From positions 2,108,001 to 2,172,000 of the forward strand of contig JAGMUV010000009.1 in NCBI GenBank assembly GCA_020744425.1: 64,000 nt of DNA, written 5' to 3'. The translations under genes were made by a program, and so were the position numbers. The notes beneath the pieces were generated by a model. It did no database searches. It was not told where the DNA came from and saw nothing but the letters and a program-made list of their open reading frames with translations. This document shows, one piece after another, positions 1 through 11,095 of the stretch (position 1 is the stretch's first letter; every line of letters starts with the position of its first letter). Source of the DNA: Dactylonectria macrodidyma (lineage: Eukaryota; Ascomycota; Sordariomycetes; Hypocreales; Nectriaceae).

Positions 1-511
1 TCTTAATACTTTCTCTACTTGCTTCCCCTGGATGCTCGCTTGAGCTCCTACCTACGCTCTTCTCGCTCTTCTCCTTCGACTCTTTCGATTATTTCGATAC
101 GCTCGCTCTCTGCCGCATAAGCACCTGTTACCGCAGCTGCCGCCTTGCTCCGCGATTCTTGTCGACTCGGCCGAAGCTCTTAAGATTCGATCACCATATA
201 TAAGTACTACTAAACGGTCGCTTGCTGGGACGACCTACCTCGATTCCGCGAGCTATTGCAATCCATTTCTCGATTGGATATCACAACGCATTATAATCTA
301 CTTGTGTCAGAATCACTTGGCACAATTACTTGTTTCTACGCTTGGAGCTCTTGAGCCCCTTTTTGTCCAGTCCTGTTATAACAACTTAGGCTGACCATTT
401 CTCGTCCTCAATCCTCGCTCCGTGCCTTATCAGGGCACGTTCAAATCCTTCAAAACGGCTGTTCTCTCTCACAACGGGCGGGACTCGCTGGTCCCCCCTC
501 ATCTGCTCGGC
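1..511 (+). promoter_or_regulatory. Upstream and 5' leader region of the four-RRM gene
   Basis: This is pyrimidine-rich sequence ahead of the first gene. The only ATG I see before 512 is at 32, and it opens a three-codon uORF (ATG CTC GCT TGA, 32-43). The frame of the downstream protein stays open back to at least 422, where there is only a GTG. The peptide encoded there (GTFKSFKTAVLSHNGRDSL) looks protein-like. It could belong to a non-AUG-initiated form, or to an exon entered through the acceptor-like 'ttatcag' at 426-432. Confidence 0.4.
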
Positions 512-2881
512 ATGCAGGACCTCAATGGACCCGTTGGCCAGCAGGGCGCCTCAAACGGCGTTCCTACCAACCGCTACCAAGGTCACGTCTCGAAGCCCTC
601 CAACAGTGACACTGGTTTTTCTCACGGCGCTTTCAACTCGAACATCTCTGGTTTCGCTGATCGACACCCTCGACGTGGCAACATTCCTTCCATCAACACC
701 CAGCCCATGACCCAGCAGCCCTCTGGCAATGGAGAGAACATGGCGACTCCGGGCACTGCTTTCGACATGCAGTTCACTCCTCTTCTCCCCTCGCAGTTGC
801 TCCTTGGCAGTCCTTTCCAGCCCGGCACTCCCGCTGCTTTCGGTAGCCCTCAATTCCAAAGTCTCCCGGGCTTCCAGCAGGCCCAGCAGCACATGAACAA
901 CCAGCAGCAAAACGGACTCGCCAGCCCAGTTCAACAGAGTATTTCGCCCCAGTCGTACCATACTATGGTTTCTCCCTCGACCTATGGAGCGCCTCAGTTC
1001 TATCCGCCCCAGTCTCCTACTGGCGGATTCAGTATGCAGACCCCCCTCCCGCCTACTTCTCCTGTGTCCATGGGCTCTGGCGTTGTTACCGGAACCAGCC
1101 GCACTGTCTACTTGGGCAACATTCCCCCAGACACCACTGCTGAAGAAATTCTGGGCCACGTCAGGAGCGGTCAAATTGAGTCGGTCCGCCTCTTGCCGGA
1201 CAAGAACTGCGCCTTCATCTCTTTCCTGGACGCCAGCTCCGCCACCCATTTCCACTCTGATGCCATCTTGAAAAAGCTCTGCATTAAGGGTCAGGATATC
1301 AAGGTTGGCTGGGGCAAGCCTTCGCAGGTCCCAACTTCCGTTGCCCTCGCTGTTCAGCAGTCTGGTGCCTCGCGTAACGTCTACCTCGGTAACCTTCCCG
1401 AGGAGATTAGCGACGATGAATTGCGAGAGGATCTTGGCAAATTTGGTGCCATTGACACCATCAAGATTGTGCGCGAGAAAAGCATAGCCTTCGTGCACTA
1501 CCTGTCCATTGCCAATGCCATCAAGGCTGTCTCCCAGCTGCCCCAGGAGCCCAAGTGGCAGGCTCCTCGCCGTGTCTACTACGGCAAAGATCGTTGTGCT
1601 TACGTTTCCAAGACTCAGCAGCAAAACGCCGCTCAGTATCTTGGCATTGCCCCTGGCTATGCCCACATGCTAACTGGTGCGGACCGCGACCTCATTTCGA
1701 ACGCTCTGGCTCAGCAGTCCGTTGCGGCTGCTGCCGTTGCCACCACTGCAGGTGGCATCAACAATCTCGGCAACCGAACCATCTACCTTGGTAACATCCA
1801 CCCCGAGACGACTATTGAGGAGATCTGCAATGTGGTCAGGGGTGGTCTGCTCCACCACATCCGTTACATCCCCGACAAGCACATTTGCTTCGTGACCTTC
1901 ATCGACCCAACAGCTGCGGCGTCCTTCTACGCCCTCAGCAACCTTCAGGGTCTAATGATTCACAACCGTCGTCTCAAGATCGGATGGGGAAAGCATTCAG
2001 GTGCTCTCCCCCCTGCCATCGCTTTGGCTGTTAGTGGTGGTGCGTCCCGAAACGTCTACATTGGCAACTTGGATGAAACCTGGAACGAGGAACGCCTCCG
2101 TCAAGACTTTTCCGAGTATGGCGAGATTGAACTGGTCAACACCCTCCGTGAGAAGAGTTGTGCGTTCGTTAACTTCACCAACATTGCCAATGCCATCAAG
2201 GCCATTGAGGCGATCCGAGGTAAGGAGGAGTACAAGAAGTTCAAGGTCAACTTTGGCAAGGACCGTTGTGGCAACCCTCCCCGTCAGATGCAGCAGAGCC
2301 AGTCTCCCCGTGCCGACGGAGTCCCATCTCCTGCACCCAACGGCGGCTCCCAAAACGGCGGCTCGCCCACCAACGGCACGACTCCTCAACAGTCAGCAGC
2401 GCTCTTCAACGCCAACAGCAACCCCTTGACCATGTACCTCAACCAGGTCTCGCACCAGGCCCAACAGCAACAGCATCAGCAGCATCAGCAGATTGCTGTT
2501 CAACAAAACGCTCTCTTCGGTACTGCGCAGCCCTCGCCCAGCGAATTGGGCTTGGAAGTTCCCCAGCAGGTTCCCATATCCGGACACGGCCAATCAGCCA
2601 GCATCTCCAATGGCTTCCCTGCCAACGGTACAGCTCCAGGAGCCACGACGATCGGTGGTCTCTTAGCCCCCGGCCCCCGTGGTCAACATAACCGAGCCGT
2701 CAGCCTGCCTGTTCTTGCTCCTGGGTTCGAAAACGGAGGCAGCGCCGGGGGTATCCCTGAAAGCCAGGGTGAGAGACGTGGTCATCAGTACCAGGCAAGC
2801 TATGGCGGGATGGGATCCGGCTTCGGGCTAGCCATCCAGGGCGGGCTGAATGGATGGGTCGAAGAGGAGGTCGCCAACTAA
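512..2881 (+). CDS. MRN1: Four-RRM RNA-binding protein, yeast Mrn1 / fission yeast Nrd1 (Msa2) type
   Basis: Single-exon gene of 789 codons from the first ATG (512). Four RNA recognition motifs are arranged in two pairs, at about residues 196-270, 286-364, 420-496 and 512-588. Each opens with an RNP2-like core: TVYLGNIP, NVYLGNLP, TIYLGNIH and NVYIGNLD. RNP1-like stretches such as CAFISF and CAFVNF follow. Each repeat ends in a basic GWGK or YGKDRC segment. The flanks are disordered and rich in Q, N, P and S, with a short polyQ/H tract near the C terminus. Family knowledge: such proteins bind mRNA and regulate stability or translation in cytoplasmic granules, and in fission yeast Nrd1 restrains sexual differentiation. 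A longer N terminus from a GTG at 422 is possible (30 more residues in frame), so the exact start is the least certain part. Confidence 0.9.
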   Translation: MQDLNGPVGQQGASNGVPTNRYQGHVSKPSNSDTGFSHGAFNSNISGFADRHPRRGNIPSINTQPMTQQPSGNGENMATPGTAFDMQFTPLLPSQLLLGSPFQPGTPAAFGSPQFQSLPGFQQAQQHMNNQQQNGLASPVQQSISPQSYHTMVSPSTYGAPQFYPPQSPTGGFSMQTPLPPTSPVSMGSGVVTGTSRTVYLGNIPPDTTAEEILGHVRSGQIESVRLLPDKNCAFISFLDASSATHFHSDAILKKLCIKGQDIKVGWGKPSQVPTSVALAVQQSGASRNVYLGNLPEEISDDELREDLGKFGAIDTIKIVREKSIAFVHYLSIANAIKAVSQLPQEPKWQAPRRVYYGKDRCAYVSKTQQQNAAQYLGIAPGYAHMLTGADRDLISNALAQQSVAAAAVATTAGGINNLGNRTIYLGNIHPETTIEEICNVVRGGLLHHIRYIPDKHICFVTFIDPTAAASFYALSNLQGLMIHNRRLKIGWGKHSGALPPAIALAVSGGASRNVYIGNLDETWNEERLRQDFSEYGEIELVNTLREKSCAFVNFTNIANAIKAIEAIRGKEEYKKFKVNFGKDRCGNPPRQMQQSQSPRADGVPSPAPNGGSQNGGSPTNGTTPQQSAALFNANSNPLTMYLNQVSHQAQQQQHQQHQQIAVQQNALFGTAQPSPSELGLEVPQQVPISGHGQSASISNGFPANGTAPGATTIGGLLAPGPRGQHNRAVSLPVLAPGFENGGSAGGIPESQGERRGHQYQASYGGMGSGFGLAIQGGLNGWVEEEVAN

Positions 2882-3571
2882 TGAAACTCGTGCATTTTGC
2901 AAACTTGCTCCGCGCCGACGAGAAGGAACGGGAAAATTGCCTAATTGTTGTAATTGCCGAACGGGTCCTGTGCCTTGTCCTTTCATGTTGGGTTTACACA
3001 CGCCTCATTTCTTTGTTTCATCCCTTTTCTTGATAATTACCTCATTCGGTGTATGATGTTGGATCTCCCCTTTCCCCGGTATTCCTCCCAGCGCGAGCAG
3101 TTTGTCATTTTCGGTTTTCTGTGCGATAGGTTCGAGAGGAGGCGAAAGTGAGAGTTTGTGGTTAATAGTCCCCGCAGAGGCGGGGGCATCACGGCTGAAA
3201 TGTGTGTAGCAAACAGAGTGCGTACTGTAGACGGCACCAGTGGTGGATTGGATGTATCATCTGCATGTATGTCTATTGCGGAGTATGGTTAAGTTAGGTA
3301 CTATAGTCTCGAATGCGATCAGGATGTGGTCAGCTTCCAATGGCTTCCAGCGATCACTACACCCGTGTGCGATGAATGATTACTACGTACTGGACTGGTT
3401 CAAAGCTTCTCTGCGTGCCTCTGCCTCGATGTAGGTAGGCAAGACAGGTCTAATGTCATGCGAGATATCAAATTTATTCCACGTAGTTAACTCGCTTTGC
3501 CAGGCCCCGAAACTCCGAGAGGAATGCCAAGTTCCCTCTTTGCAAACTTCTGATTTTAAATATCAAAGTAA
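2882..3571. other. 3'-3' intergenic region between RRM gene and acid phosphatase
   Basis: Convergent spacer holding both 3' UTRs. It has T-rich stretches (for example around 3025-3050) but no supported ORF and no RNA gene that I can recognise. Confidence 0.6.
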
Positions 3572-5194
3572 TTAATAGCCCGCAGGTTCAGGTTTGGACG
3601 GGAAGGCCGCGTCCTTGATGTTTGTGCGGCATTGTTGCTTCCAATTGACAGGAGTAAATTTGTCAACGATAGCCTTGAACGCTTCCTATAGAGTAGGCAC
3701 GTCAGCGAAGGGTAACGACAATATTTTGTGGTAAGGCATGGAACTTACTAGGGTGCAGAAAGACTCGTCGCCCTCGAGATGTTTCCCAACCGGCTTGCAC
3801 CCCGGGATAGTAACGGGATTGTCGTTGTACCGGAGGCGGACGTAGTAGCCGTCCAGACGCGCCTTCTCGGCGTCTGTCAGGTCGGGGGTCTTCTTACGGC
3901 CAATACCTGGAGGTGGTGATCCCGGGCTAGTACCAGAGCCAGAGCCAGTAACCCAGCCGAAGACCGATGAGAGCCTACTCGACTTGGGTGCTGGGGTCGA
4001 GGTGGCAGGTGCCGAAGCATCTTGGCCAGCACGGCGGAACAGTTCGATGGCGATGTGGCTGGTGAATGGCGGCCAGGCGTCGGTATCATATGCGCCCAGA
4101 CTCGCAAGGGCGCCGGCGAGTGTGGTATCATGGCAACCGCTCATGCCAAAGCGGACGGGTGGCGCTGGTCCCTTGTTGGAGTCAAGCTCATATTCACCAT
4201 CGGCAGAGGAATGCTCAGCACTGCCAACCATGCGGGCGACGACATCACCAAGGAGGCCGCCAATGCCAAGAGCGCGATACTCTTGGCTTTCCTTATACCC
4301 AGCGTACCACTCCTCGACGCCAATCTTCTCCATGATTCGCTTAACCTCCGGTTCATAGAACTCCTTAGGCAGCCGTGTGGCTGGGCCGTGTGCGGCTGTG
4401 GCATTGATGGTGTCCATGAGACCACTCAAACGGGGGCGAGCGTCAACAGCGACCCGAGGGCTCTCGTCGGGCATCCAGCGACCAAGGCGCTTGGTCAAGA
4501 AAGCCATGTCATCGGTGTCGTTCCAACGGCTGGCAGCTCGTTGTGCGAAGGCACGGGCAAGAGCAGCGAATCGACGGCAATTGCCATCGTTGGGGAAGAG
4601 AGTCTCATCGGCCGGTGAACGGATGAGGATGGTCGGAGCGGAGAGGTCTGGAGAGCGGGAGGCCGGCGGGTAAAGGCCGTAGAGGGCTTGCTGAAGAGAC
4701 TCGAGGGCACGAGGCACGGGGGTGGCCCGGAGGTAGATGGGTGCGCCATCGGCGAGAGTGGGTGGAAGGAAGCCGAGCTGGTCGACATAGAGATTGCGGA
4801 GGCGGCGTCCTAGGAGGGTAGTAGTCTCACGGCCGCGGTCGGTCAGCATACCCATATCGCAGATGGCATCGAGCTCGGCAGCAGGGCCAGTGGCGACTAC
4901 GGCGGCGTCATCGGAGCCGAAGGTCTCGAGGCGGCGCTGCCACTGGAGAGTGGTGAGGCTCTGGATCTTGCCGGAGCCACCGTCGGCCGGGTCGAGGACG
5001 GGGCTGGTAAGGCGGCGGACGGCCGAGCAGTAGGGCCAGAACGCCGGGAGACCGGCATTGCGGAAGCGAGCCGTGATGGGGGTGCGCTCGCCGTGGCGGA
5101 GCAGGATCTGGACCTGCCGGAGGCGTAATTGAGGAGGGTAAAGGGTAGTAAGCTCAGCGTCGGTGTACGCTGGCCGGGGCTGGAGAGTCGACAT
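3572..5194 (-). CDS. Histidine acid phosphatase (ACP6/lysophosphatidic acid phosphatase-like)
   Basis: Two exons on the minus strand: 5194-3749 and 3685-3572, with intron 3748-3686 (gtaagt...ctatag, 63 bp, phase 0). The joined protein has 519 residues and ends ...PEPAGY. The branch-2 histidine phosphatase signature LLRHGERTP lies at residues 31-39, with H34 as the predicted phosphate-accepting nucleophile. The partner HD motif (GCHDTTLAGAL, H355-D356) supplies the proton donor. I see no signal peptide, so it is not a typical secreted phytase; the length and layout recall the intracellular or mitochondrial ACP6-like group, which hydrolyses phosphomonoesters such as lysophosphatidic acid. A low-complexity SG/P insert lies at about residues 395-430. 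Without splicing the ORF would run only 20 codons into the intron and lose the C-terminal 37 residues. Confidence 0.88.
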
Positions 5195-7046
5195 GGTAGA
5201 CAGAGACGCGTCGACTCGCAGATCAGGCGATCAATGAGCTATTTGAAGGGGCTTGGCTGAAAGGGCACCAAAAGGAGACGAGGAACTTGGAGAACGAGGA
5301 AATGCCCGAAAGCTGATGAGTCCTTCGATGATTCCAACCCAATGGATGGGGCCGATGACGGCAGGCACGGCCCGGAGCTGCCAGGCTTGTCAACCCCCGG
5401 TCGGAGCCGGACTTCGGAGCCGATGTCAGAGGGATTCAGTAGGTAAGTCGGATTGTGACGTTGCAGTGAAACCTCGTACTCTATGAGGTAGCGAGCCAAT
5501 TGCCAGTCTGTCTCTTACACTGTGAATACGACAATCGACGAATGCAGTTCGTCCAGCTATGGTGTGCGGGATGCGGGATGCGAGTTGCGATATGCAGCTG
5601 AAGCTGAAAGCGAGCTTCGCCGGTAGCTTCACCGAGCTAATTGCTGACGGCTGGTTGGGCTGAAGTGGCACACGTTGTTGCGTTCGATGACACGAGGACC
5701 TACGAACAGCCAACTAACGGCAAGCAGCACATGGGATGAATGAGCTAGCTCAACACCCGGCTTGCCAACTCATGAGTACATTACAATTCCAATTGTACGA
5801 TTCAAGGTTGGTCTGGGTCTGCCAAAAGCTCGACTTTCATGAGCGACTGTGCAGGTCCTCCATTTGCTTGTGTAAAACATCTCTTGCCTCTTTCTCGGAC
5901 AATTTGATTCGGTACTTCGGATGACCAGGCGAGTCCCTGTCCGACTTCCATCTTGGCGGGGCATGATTGTGGGGGACTTTGATCCATAATCACATGCGGG
6001 CCTCCTTCCTCGTCCCGGTTTGGTCTCCTCCCACGTAACGCCTCGACCCAACTTAACGGCTCTTTTCTGGAAAGGGTACCAAATCCGTAATTCCGTTCAA
6101 TGGAAGTCCCTGCATTAGGTATTCTATCACGTACGTATCTCGGCAGGCGATATCACAACTGTGCCACCAAATGGCTCGATACTAGCGGTGCACCAACGCG
6201 GTCTGTTACAACTCCATGCTCGCCTTGTGTGCCTTACCTAACGAGCTAACAGTGCGAGGTGCTCACCATCCGGATTAGCAGAATAAGTTTCGCCGCTACA
6301 TGCCAGACACCCGGTGCCAAGCTCTGGATTCCCCAGACGCCATAAGACGCCATGCTCGGCTATGAGGCACCGAAGTTGGCGTCTTTTGGCGTTTCTTCCA
6401 TCCGACCTCTTTCTTTCTTTCGTCCCGTTATTAGCCTCCCCAATGACCTCATCGTGATGGCGGACATCTCGGGCTCACAAATACCTGCAGACACATGGAG
6501 ACCCTCCTATCGGGCCTTGTCTCCAAGCCGAGTGCCCGAGTGGATAGCCCCGGAACCCCCAAAAAATCATCGCAATAGCCTATCTTCTTGTCTCTCGCCT
6601 CTCGTCTAATCCAGTTTGGCCGAAAAACACCCCACGGACGAAATACTCGCAGCGACTAGACCTAGTAGATTCAAGTTCGCCCTGGGTCGATCCATGCCCC
6701 GGAGTGTCCGGAAGGGGCGCAGCCAACCCACTCCTTGCTTCACTCGCAACGAACAACAAGTCGGGGACATGTCGAGAGCTCCACTACCTGTGCTGGTCCT
6801 ACGGGGTCTCTGATCTCTCTGGCTTGACTTCACATTCTTATCTCCTCTTTTTGACCTCTTTTCTCGTTCGCATGCTTCATGTGCCGAGGCATTGTGATAC
6901 CTTCCCTTAGCTCCATCTATTATTACGACTCCAAGCGACTATGATAAGACTGGGCTGCTAGTCCGCTATTCCTCCGGACTCTCACTTCTGCTGTTACAAC
7001 TTCTACCCTTCTCTCTCGCGTGCGAGAACAAGTCGACGAGGTTACA
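5195..7046. promoter_or_regulatory. Divergent intergenic region between acid phosphatase and LCAT-like hydrolase
   Basis: 1.85 kb between two divergent starts. It contains pyrimidine-rich tracts near 6390-6430 and 6830-6860, just ahead of the plus-strand gene. Short ORFs here lack family features and splice support. No RNA gene was recognised. Confidence 0.55.
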
Positions 7047-9440
7047 ATGGCTAATACTCTAGCTGAGCCGATTCAGGACCCTCAGGCCCTGGTCTGGGAT
7101 GTGGTGGACGCCCAAGATGTCGACGATTCTATCATTCGCAATTTAGACGATGCGGAAGCCCTCTTGCAACCCGCACTCAGTGCACAAGCTAGGCATTTAA
7201 CCTCTCAAAACACCCCGGCAATTGAAAAGGTGGCAGCATTGGAAATGAATAGAGACGGCTTCTTCGATGTACCCTCAGATGGTGATGGTGACTCGAGTCC
7301 AGAGCCCATCTCATCTCCAGTAAGGTCGCCGGGAACCTCTCAAACCCCGAGATTCGGTCAGCTCTCAAATGGACAACCTGCCCCGGATCCCGTCCCCTCA
7401 TCATGGCGAGCTGAAACGAGACCCGTCACTGCCAAGACTTCAGTATCCCGTCCATCAAAGGGAGCTTTCAAGTCAGCATTTGCCCCGACCAGGCACCGAT
7501 CCAGGTCAGCGGGCCAGGAGGCATTGAGAAGGATATCGAAGGCTTTTCCCTCTCTCGGCTCGCCTTCACACCTCTTACCCTCCCTCCCGAGCTCATTCTT
7601 CTCGAGCTTCTCCGACAAGTCCAGCACAACCTCCTCTAGCACACTAAACCCGTCATCATCGCCCACTCAATCTATCTCCTCAAGAAACATCACTGGCTCA
7701 ATTTCAACCCAAAGCCCATCAAGGAGGATCCAGACTCTTCCAGCTCAAGTTAAGACAAGCAGTCCGTTGGCCATCTCTACTCCTGATTCACGCCCAAAGG
7801 TACTTCGCCGGGTGACCTCTGATGATAGTCTTCTCTACCACAGCATGTCTCGATCCTCTTCTCTCGGTGACGATAATCAGTTTCATGACGTGCGTGAGAT
7901 GGTCAACACCCGGTTCATGGCTCTCAAGGATAGCCTCCCAGATGTGCCAAACTTCAAAATGCCCAACCTGCCAAGACTCTACCAACAAGCCAGAAAGTCG
8001 ACGCTTTCTCTCCCTACTGTATACTCAACTGACGCTCTCGGTCAATCGGCTGAACACACACCCCGAGAAACCCGGACAGCTTCAAAAGACCCTTCCACAG
8101 CTCTCGACCGTGTTCTTGAAGAACTTACTGGAGATGTAGTTATCATGGGGGGTTATCGAGGATCAGTTCTGAGGTCCGCAGAGGCTCCTCATCAACAACT
8201 CTGGGCTCCGGTCAAGCTCGGCCTTAACATGCGCAAAGCCAATCTCGAAGTTGGCCTTGAGGATGAGGACGAAGAAAGGATGGAGGAGACCATCATCCCA
8301 TCGGGAATGCTGACACACATTGGTCCAATCGATATTTCACGCAAATTCATCAAGAAATTACAGTCTTGCGATAATGCCCGTACCGGAAAATTGCGAGTTT
8401 GGAACTATGGCTATGACTGGAGACTAAGTCCACATCTGCTGTCACGGAAACTCCAACAGTTTCTTCAAAAGCTGCCCTCGAACCAACCCGGCATCCCAGT
8501 TCCATCTCGCGGCGCATTGGTCATTGCTCACAGCCTCGGTGGCATCATCACACGCCATGCCGTTAACCAAAGACCGGATCTTTTTTCTTCTGTCCTGTAC
8601 TGTGGAACTCCTCAGACGTGCATCAATATCCTCAACCCCTTGCGCCATGGCGACGTTGTCCTTTTCAATGAGAAGCTCCTCACTGCTCAGGTCAACTTCT
8701 CCATTCGCACATCATTTGCCTTTCTGCCGGAGAATGGATTCTGCTTTGTTGACAAGAATACAGGGGAGGAATATCCCATCAATTTCTTCGACCCTCAGGA
8801 GTGGATCAAGTGGCATCTGAGCCCTTGCATGCAGCCGACTCTCCCGGCTTACAACCGACCACACGCATCCTCATTTTCGTCCCGGATTCCCAAGTCACTG
8901 AGGCCGCGTTCAGATAGCAAAGCCAGCAAACTGCCACCCTCGCCCACAGTGGCAAATCACAACCCCATCATGCCTCAACTCAATGGGACTGCGGCTCATC
9001 ATGATGAACCTCCTCCCTCGGACCCAGAACGCGAGCGCTATCTCAAATACCTAACCCAGACACTCGCCAGGGTTCGCCTGTTCCGTGCCGAGCTCGCTCA
9101 CTCTCCTGTACACCAGACCGCCAATGCCTATCCGCCCCTAGCTCTCATCTACGGCAAGAGTATTCCCACCGTATATGGCGCGCAGGTCACCCACCGGGAC
9201 GGGATCCGCTGCCAGGATGCCTACGACGACCTCCTCTTCCGGCCAGGCGACGGTGTTGTGCTAGCCAAGGAGGCTATGCTCCCTGACGGCTATGCTCTGG
9301 TCCGTGGCGGCCGGGTGTGCACCGAACGTGGCCACATCACCATGCTCGGCGACATGCCAGCCATGGGACGCGCCCTCGAAGCCCTAGTCAGGGGTCGCCA
9401 GAAGGGCATTGGACTAGGAATTGGCCACACTGAGGGTTAG
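7047..9440 (+). CDS. LCAT-like alpha/beta hydrolase (acyltransferase/phospholipase family)
   Basis: Single exon, 797 residues from the ATG at 7047; an in-frame GTG at 7020 is not taken as the start. The N-terminal 250 residues are Ser/Pro-rich and probably disordered. The catalytic half shows the LCAT-family YDWRLSP segment at about residues 456-462, followed by the nucleophile elbow VIAHSLGG, with S496 as predicted nucleophile. Near the C terminus PGDGVV (D735) and RGHITML (H763) are good candidates for the rest of the triad. Family knowledge: LCAT-like enzymes transfer or hydrolyse acyl groups of phospholipids. This fungal version has a long disordered N terminus and no signal peptide or clear membrane span, so it is probably cytosolic or peripherally membrane-bound. 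The substrate cannot be told from sequence. Confidence 0.82.
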   Translation: MANTLAEPIQDPQALVWDVVDAQDVDDSIIRNLDDAEALLQPALSAQARHLTSQNTPAIEKVAALEMNRDGFFDVPSDGDGDSSPEPISSPVRSPGTSQTPRFGQLSNGQPAPDPVPSSWRAETRPVTAKTSVSRPSKGAFKSAFAPTRHRSRSAGQEALRRISKAFPSLGSPSHLLPSLPSSFFSSFSDKSSTTSSSTLNPSSSPTQSISSRNITGSISTQSPSRRIQTLPAQVKTSSPLAISTPDSRPKVLRRVTSDDSLLYHSMSRSSSLGDDNQFHDVREMVNTRFMALKDSLPDVPNFKMPNLPRLYQQARKSTLSLPTVYSTDALGQSAEHTPRETRTASKDPSTALDRVLEELTGDVVIMGGYRGSVLRSAEAPHQQLWAPVKLGLNMRKANLEVGLEDEDEERMEETIIPSGMLTHIGPIDISRKFIKKLQSCDNARTGKLRVWNYGYDWRLSPHLLSRKLQQFLQKLPSNQPGIPVPSRGALVIAHSLGGIITRHAVNQRPDLFSSVLYCGTPQTCINILNPLRHGDVVLFNEKLLTAQVNFSIRTSFAFLPENGFCFVDKNTGEEYPINFFDPQEWIKWHLSPCMQPTLPAYNRPHASSFSSRIPKSLRPRSDSKASKLPPSPTVANHNPIMPQLNGTAAHHDEPPPSDPERERYLKYLTQTLARVRLFRAELAHSPVHQTANAYPPLALIYGKSIPTVYGAQVTHRDGIRCQDAYDDLLFRPGDGVVLAKEAMLPDGYALVRGGRVCTERGHITMLGDMPAMGRALEALVRGRQKGIGLGIGHTEG

Positions 9441-10261
9441 GGGATCGCGAAGACGGAAGCCTACCGGGTCGGGTAACACTGCGCGATACTCTGTGATCCG
9501 TCTCCCGCACCATAGATACTGTATGCGATGAGGTCGAGCACCAACCCCCGGCCCTAGGGGAAGCGAGGGGCCTCGGGCAAGCAAACCACGCACGGGTAAA
9601 GGAGGATGACGAGATTAAAACATGGGATGAATTAACGAGTAGCAAAATGGTACGTCCGTTCATATGCATTATTATGTATTGGCATTGGTTAGTGGCCTTT
9701 TGTAGTATAGACATTGTACATGATGTAATTAGTACATAGAGCAATCTGAATGATTTGGTTTTCCAACCATGTTCCTCTTGACTCCCAGAGAGTCTTTTCT
9801 TTGTACACCACCGATGTCTTGTTTGTCGTCGTGTCACGAGCCCTTCAGAAGGCCCGCCAACATACACAAACTCCGGCATTAATGACTAAAAATCCTGCTG
9901 CCAACCAAAACTGGCGGTTGACGACATATCACCCATCCCCAAGTTCCAGGGCGCCGGAGCCGGGCTCGGCGCTTACTGGCGTGGTTGGTGCTGTTGCTTT
10001 GCCTCCAATGCACTCGGCGGGAGTGAGGTTTGCTGGCCACCTGCACAAAGCATCTAAGGACTCGTCCCATCGACCTGCATAGAGCGGCAGGTCGGCAACG
10101 CGGCTGACAAATTTGTGCTGTTGATGGCACTGCGCAGATATGAGAAGCTATTAGGTCGGCTGCAATAGATGGCGCTTCTGTTCGAAGCGGACTCGCACGG
10201 GTATCATAGTATTAGTGACGTCTTGTTTCTTTCTGCCTCTTCTTGCTTGCACGCGGGCGGA
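9441..10261. other. 3'-3' intergenic region, no gene seen
   Basis: Convergent spacer between the LCAT-like gene and the 2EXR gene. A-rich sequence at 9600-9760 fits 3' UTR and polyadenylation. The 163-codon minus-strand ORF here overlaps the end of the hydrolase gene and has no recognisable domain. Confidence 0.5.
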
Positions 10262-11095
10262 CTAGGCAGCGGTACTGATGGGATCCCAGGGCTTGGGAAA
10301 TGCGCTCAAGGGTACAATGCTCCATCGCGGGGGTTTCCAGGTTGGTGTCTGCTCGCACAGCGTTTCGACGGCCGTCTGGATCTGGCGGGCAATGCGAACG
10401 TGGACCATGGTGGGTTCCAGATAGTCAGACCACATGGGGTCTAGCGACTCTTCGTCGCGGGGCACAAAGATGATCTCCTCCAGGCCGGGCATGCGTGACT
10501 GCAGGCGGCGCAGCAGCTCGACAGTCAAGCTGGAGGCGGTCATGGAGCGGTAGGTGGTGTCGATCCAGAATAGGGCATCGTTGATGGCGACGCGGCGAAC
10601 GGCGGCGAGCTGGTCAGGGTCGCACATAGACATGCACGTGTTGAACTGCGAGTCGGCGGCCATGTAGCCGTCGCGGGGGCCGAAATACATGATATCGCGG
10701 GCCGGGTTGAAGAAGACCTGGCCGGGGCCGCGGGCGAAGCCGAACTCTAGCCGGTAATGCTTGAGCGCTTCGGCGCGGGACTCGGCGCAGACGTGGAGGT
10801 TAGCGGGAATAGCGGCCGACGAAGTGCAGCCTGTGTTGGAGGAGAGGCCGGAACGTGTAGGCTCCAGCGAAGACGACCAACTCGAACCGCAGCGGATAGG
10901 GACAAGGCGAGTCTGCGGCAGATTGTGGTTCCAGATCTTGAGTCGCAGCTCAGTAGGGAGCTTGCAGAAGAGGTGCTGAGGGGCAGGTCGGCGCATGTCA
11001 GTTAAGTGTCTAGTGGGATGCGGGTGATCGACGGAGCTAAAACTCACAAATGCGGCCGTGTCTGGCGGCGGAGGGGGAGTTGAGACTGGAAACAT
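10262..11095 (-). CDS. 2EXR-domain protein (fungal, unknown function)
   Basis: Two exons: 11095-11048 and 10975-10262, with intron 11047-10976 (gtgagt...cccctcag, 72 bp, phase 0), giving 253 residues. Exon 1 encodes a short proline-rich leader ([16 protein letters not shown]). The join restores the family opening FHLFCKLPTELRLKIW, typical of the 2EXR domain, an F-box-like fold common in filamentous ascomycetes. Later family marks are NLHVCAESRAEALKHY and FNPARDIMYFGP. The intron is a multiple of three and stop-free, so unspliced transcripts would add 24 in-frame residues between leader and domain. An upstream in-frame ATG at 11197 would extend the leader but reads as 5' UTR. Function unknown; no catalytic residues can be named. 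Confidence 0.8.
   Translation of the reverse strand: MFPVSTPPPPPDTAAFVSFSSVDHPHPTRHLTDMRRPAPQHLFCKLPTELRLKIWNHNLPQTRLVPIRCGSSWSSSLEPTRSGLSSNTGCTSSAAIPANLHVCAESRAEALKHYRLEFGFARGPGQVFFNPARDIMYFGPRDGYMAADSQFNTCMSMCDPDQLAAVRRVAINDALFWIDTTYRSMTASSLTVELLRRLQSRMPGLEEIIFVPRDEESLDPMWSDYLEPTMVHVRIARQIQTAVETLCEQTPTWKPPRWSIVPLSAFPKPWDPISTAA

Noticed and set aside
551..1666. 371-codon minus-strand ORF
   Set aside because: Antisense shadow of the four-RRM gene. Codon bias leaves the opposite strand open; the peptide has no domain and the plus strand has four clear RRMs.
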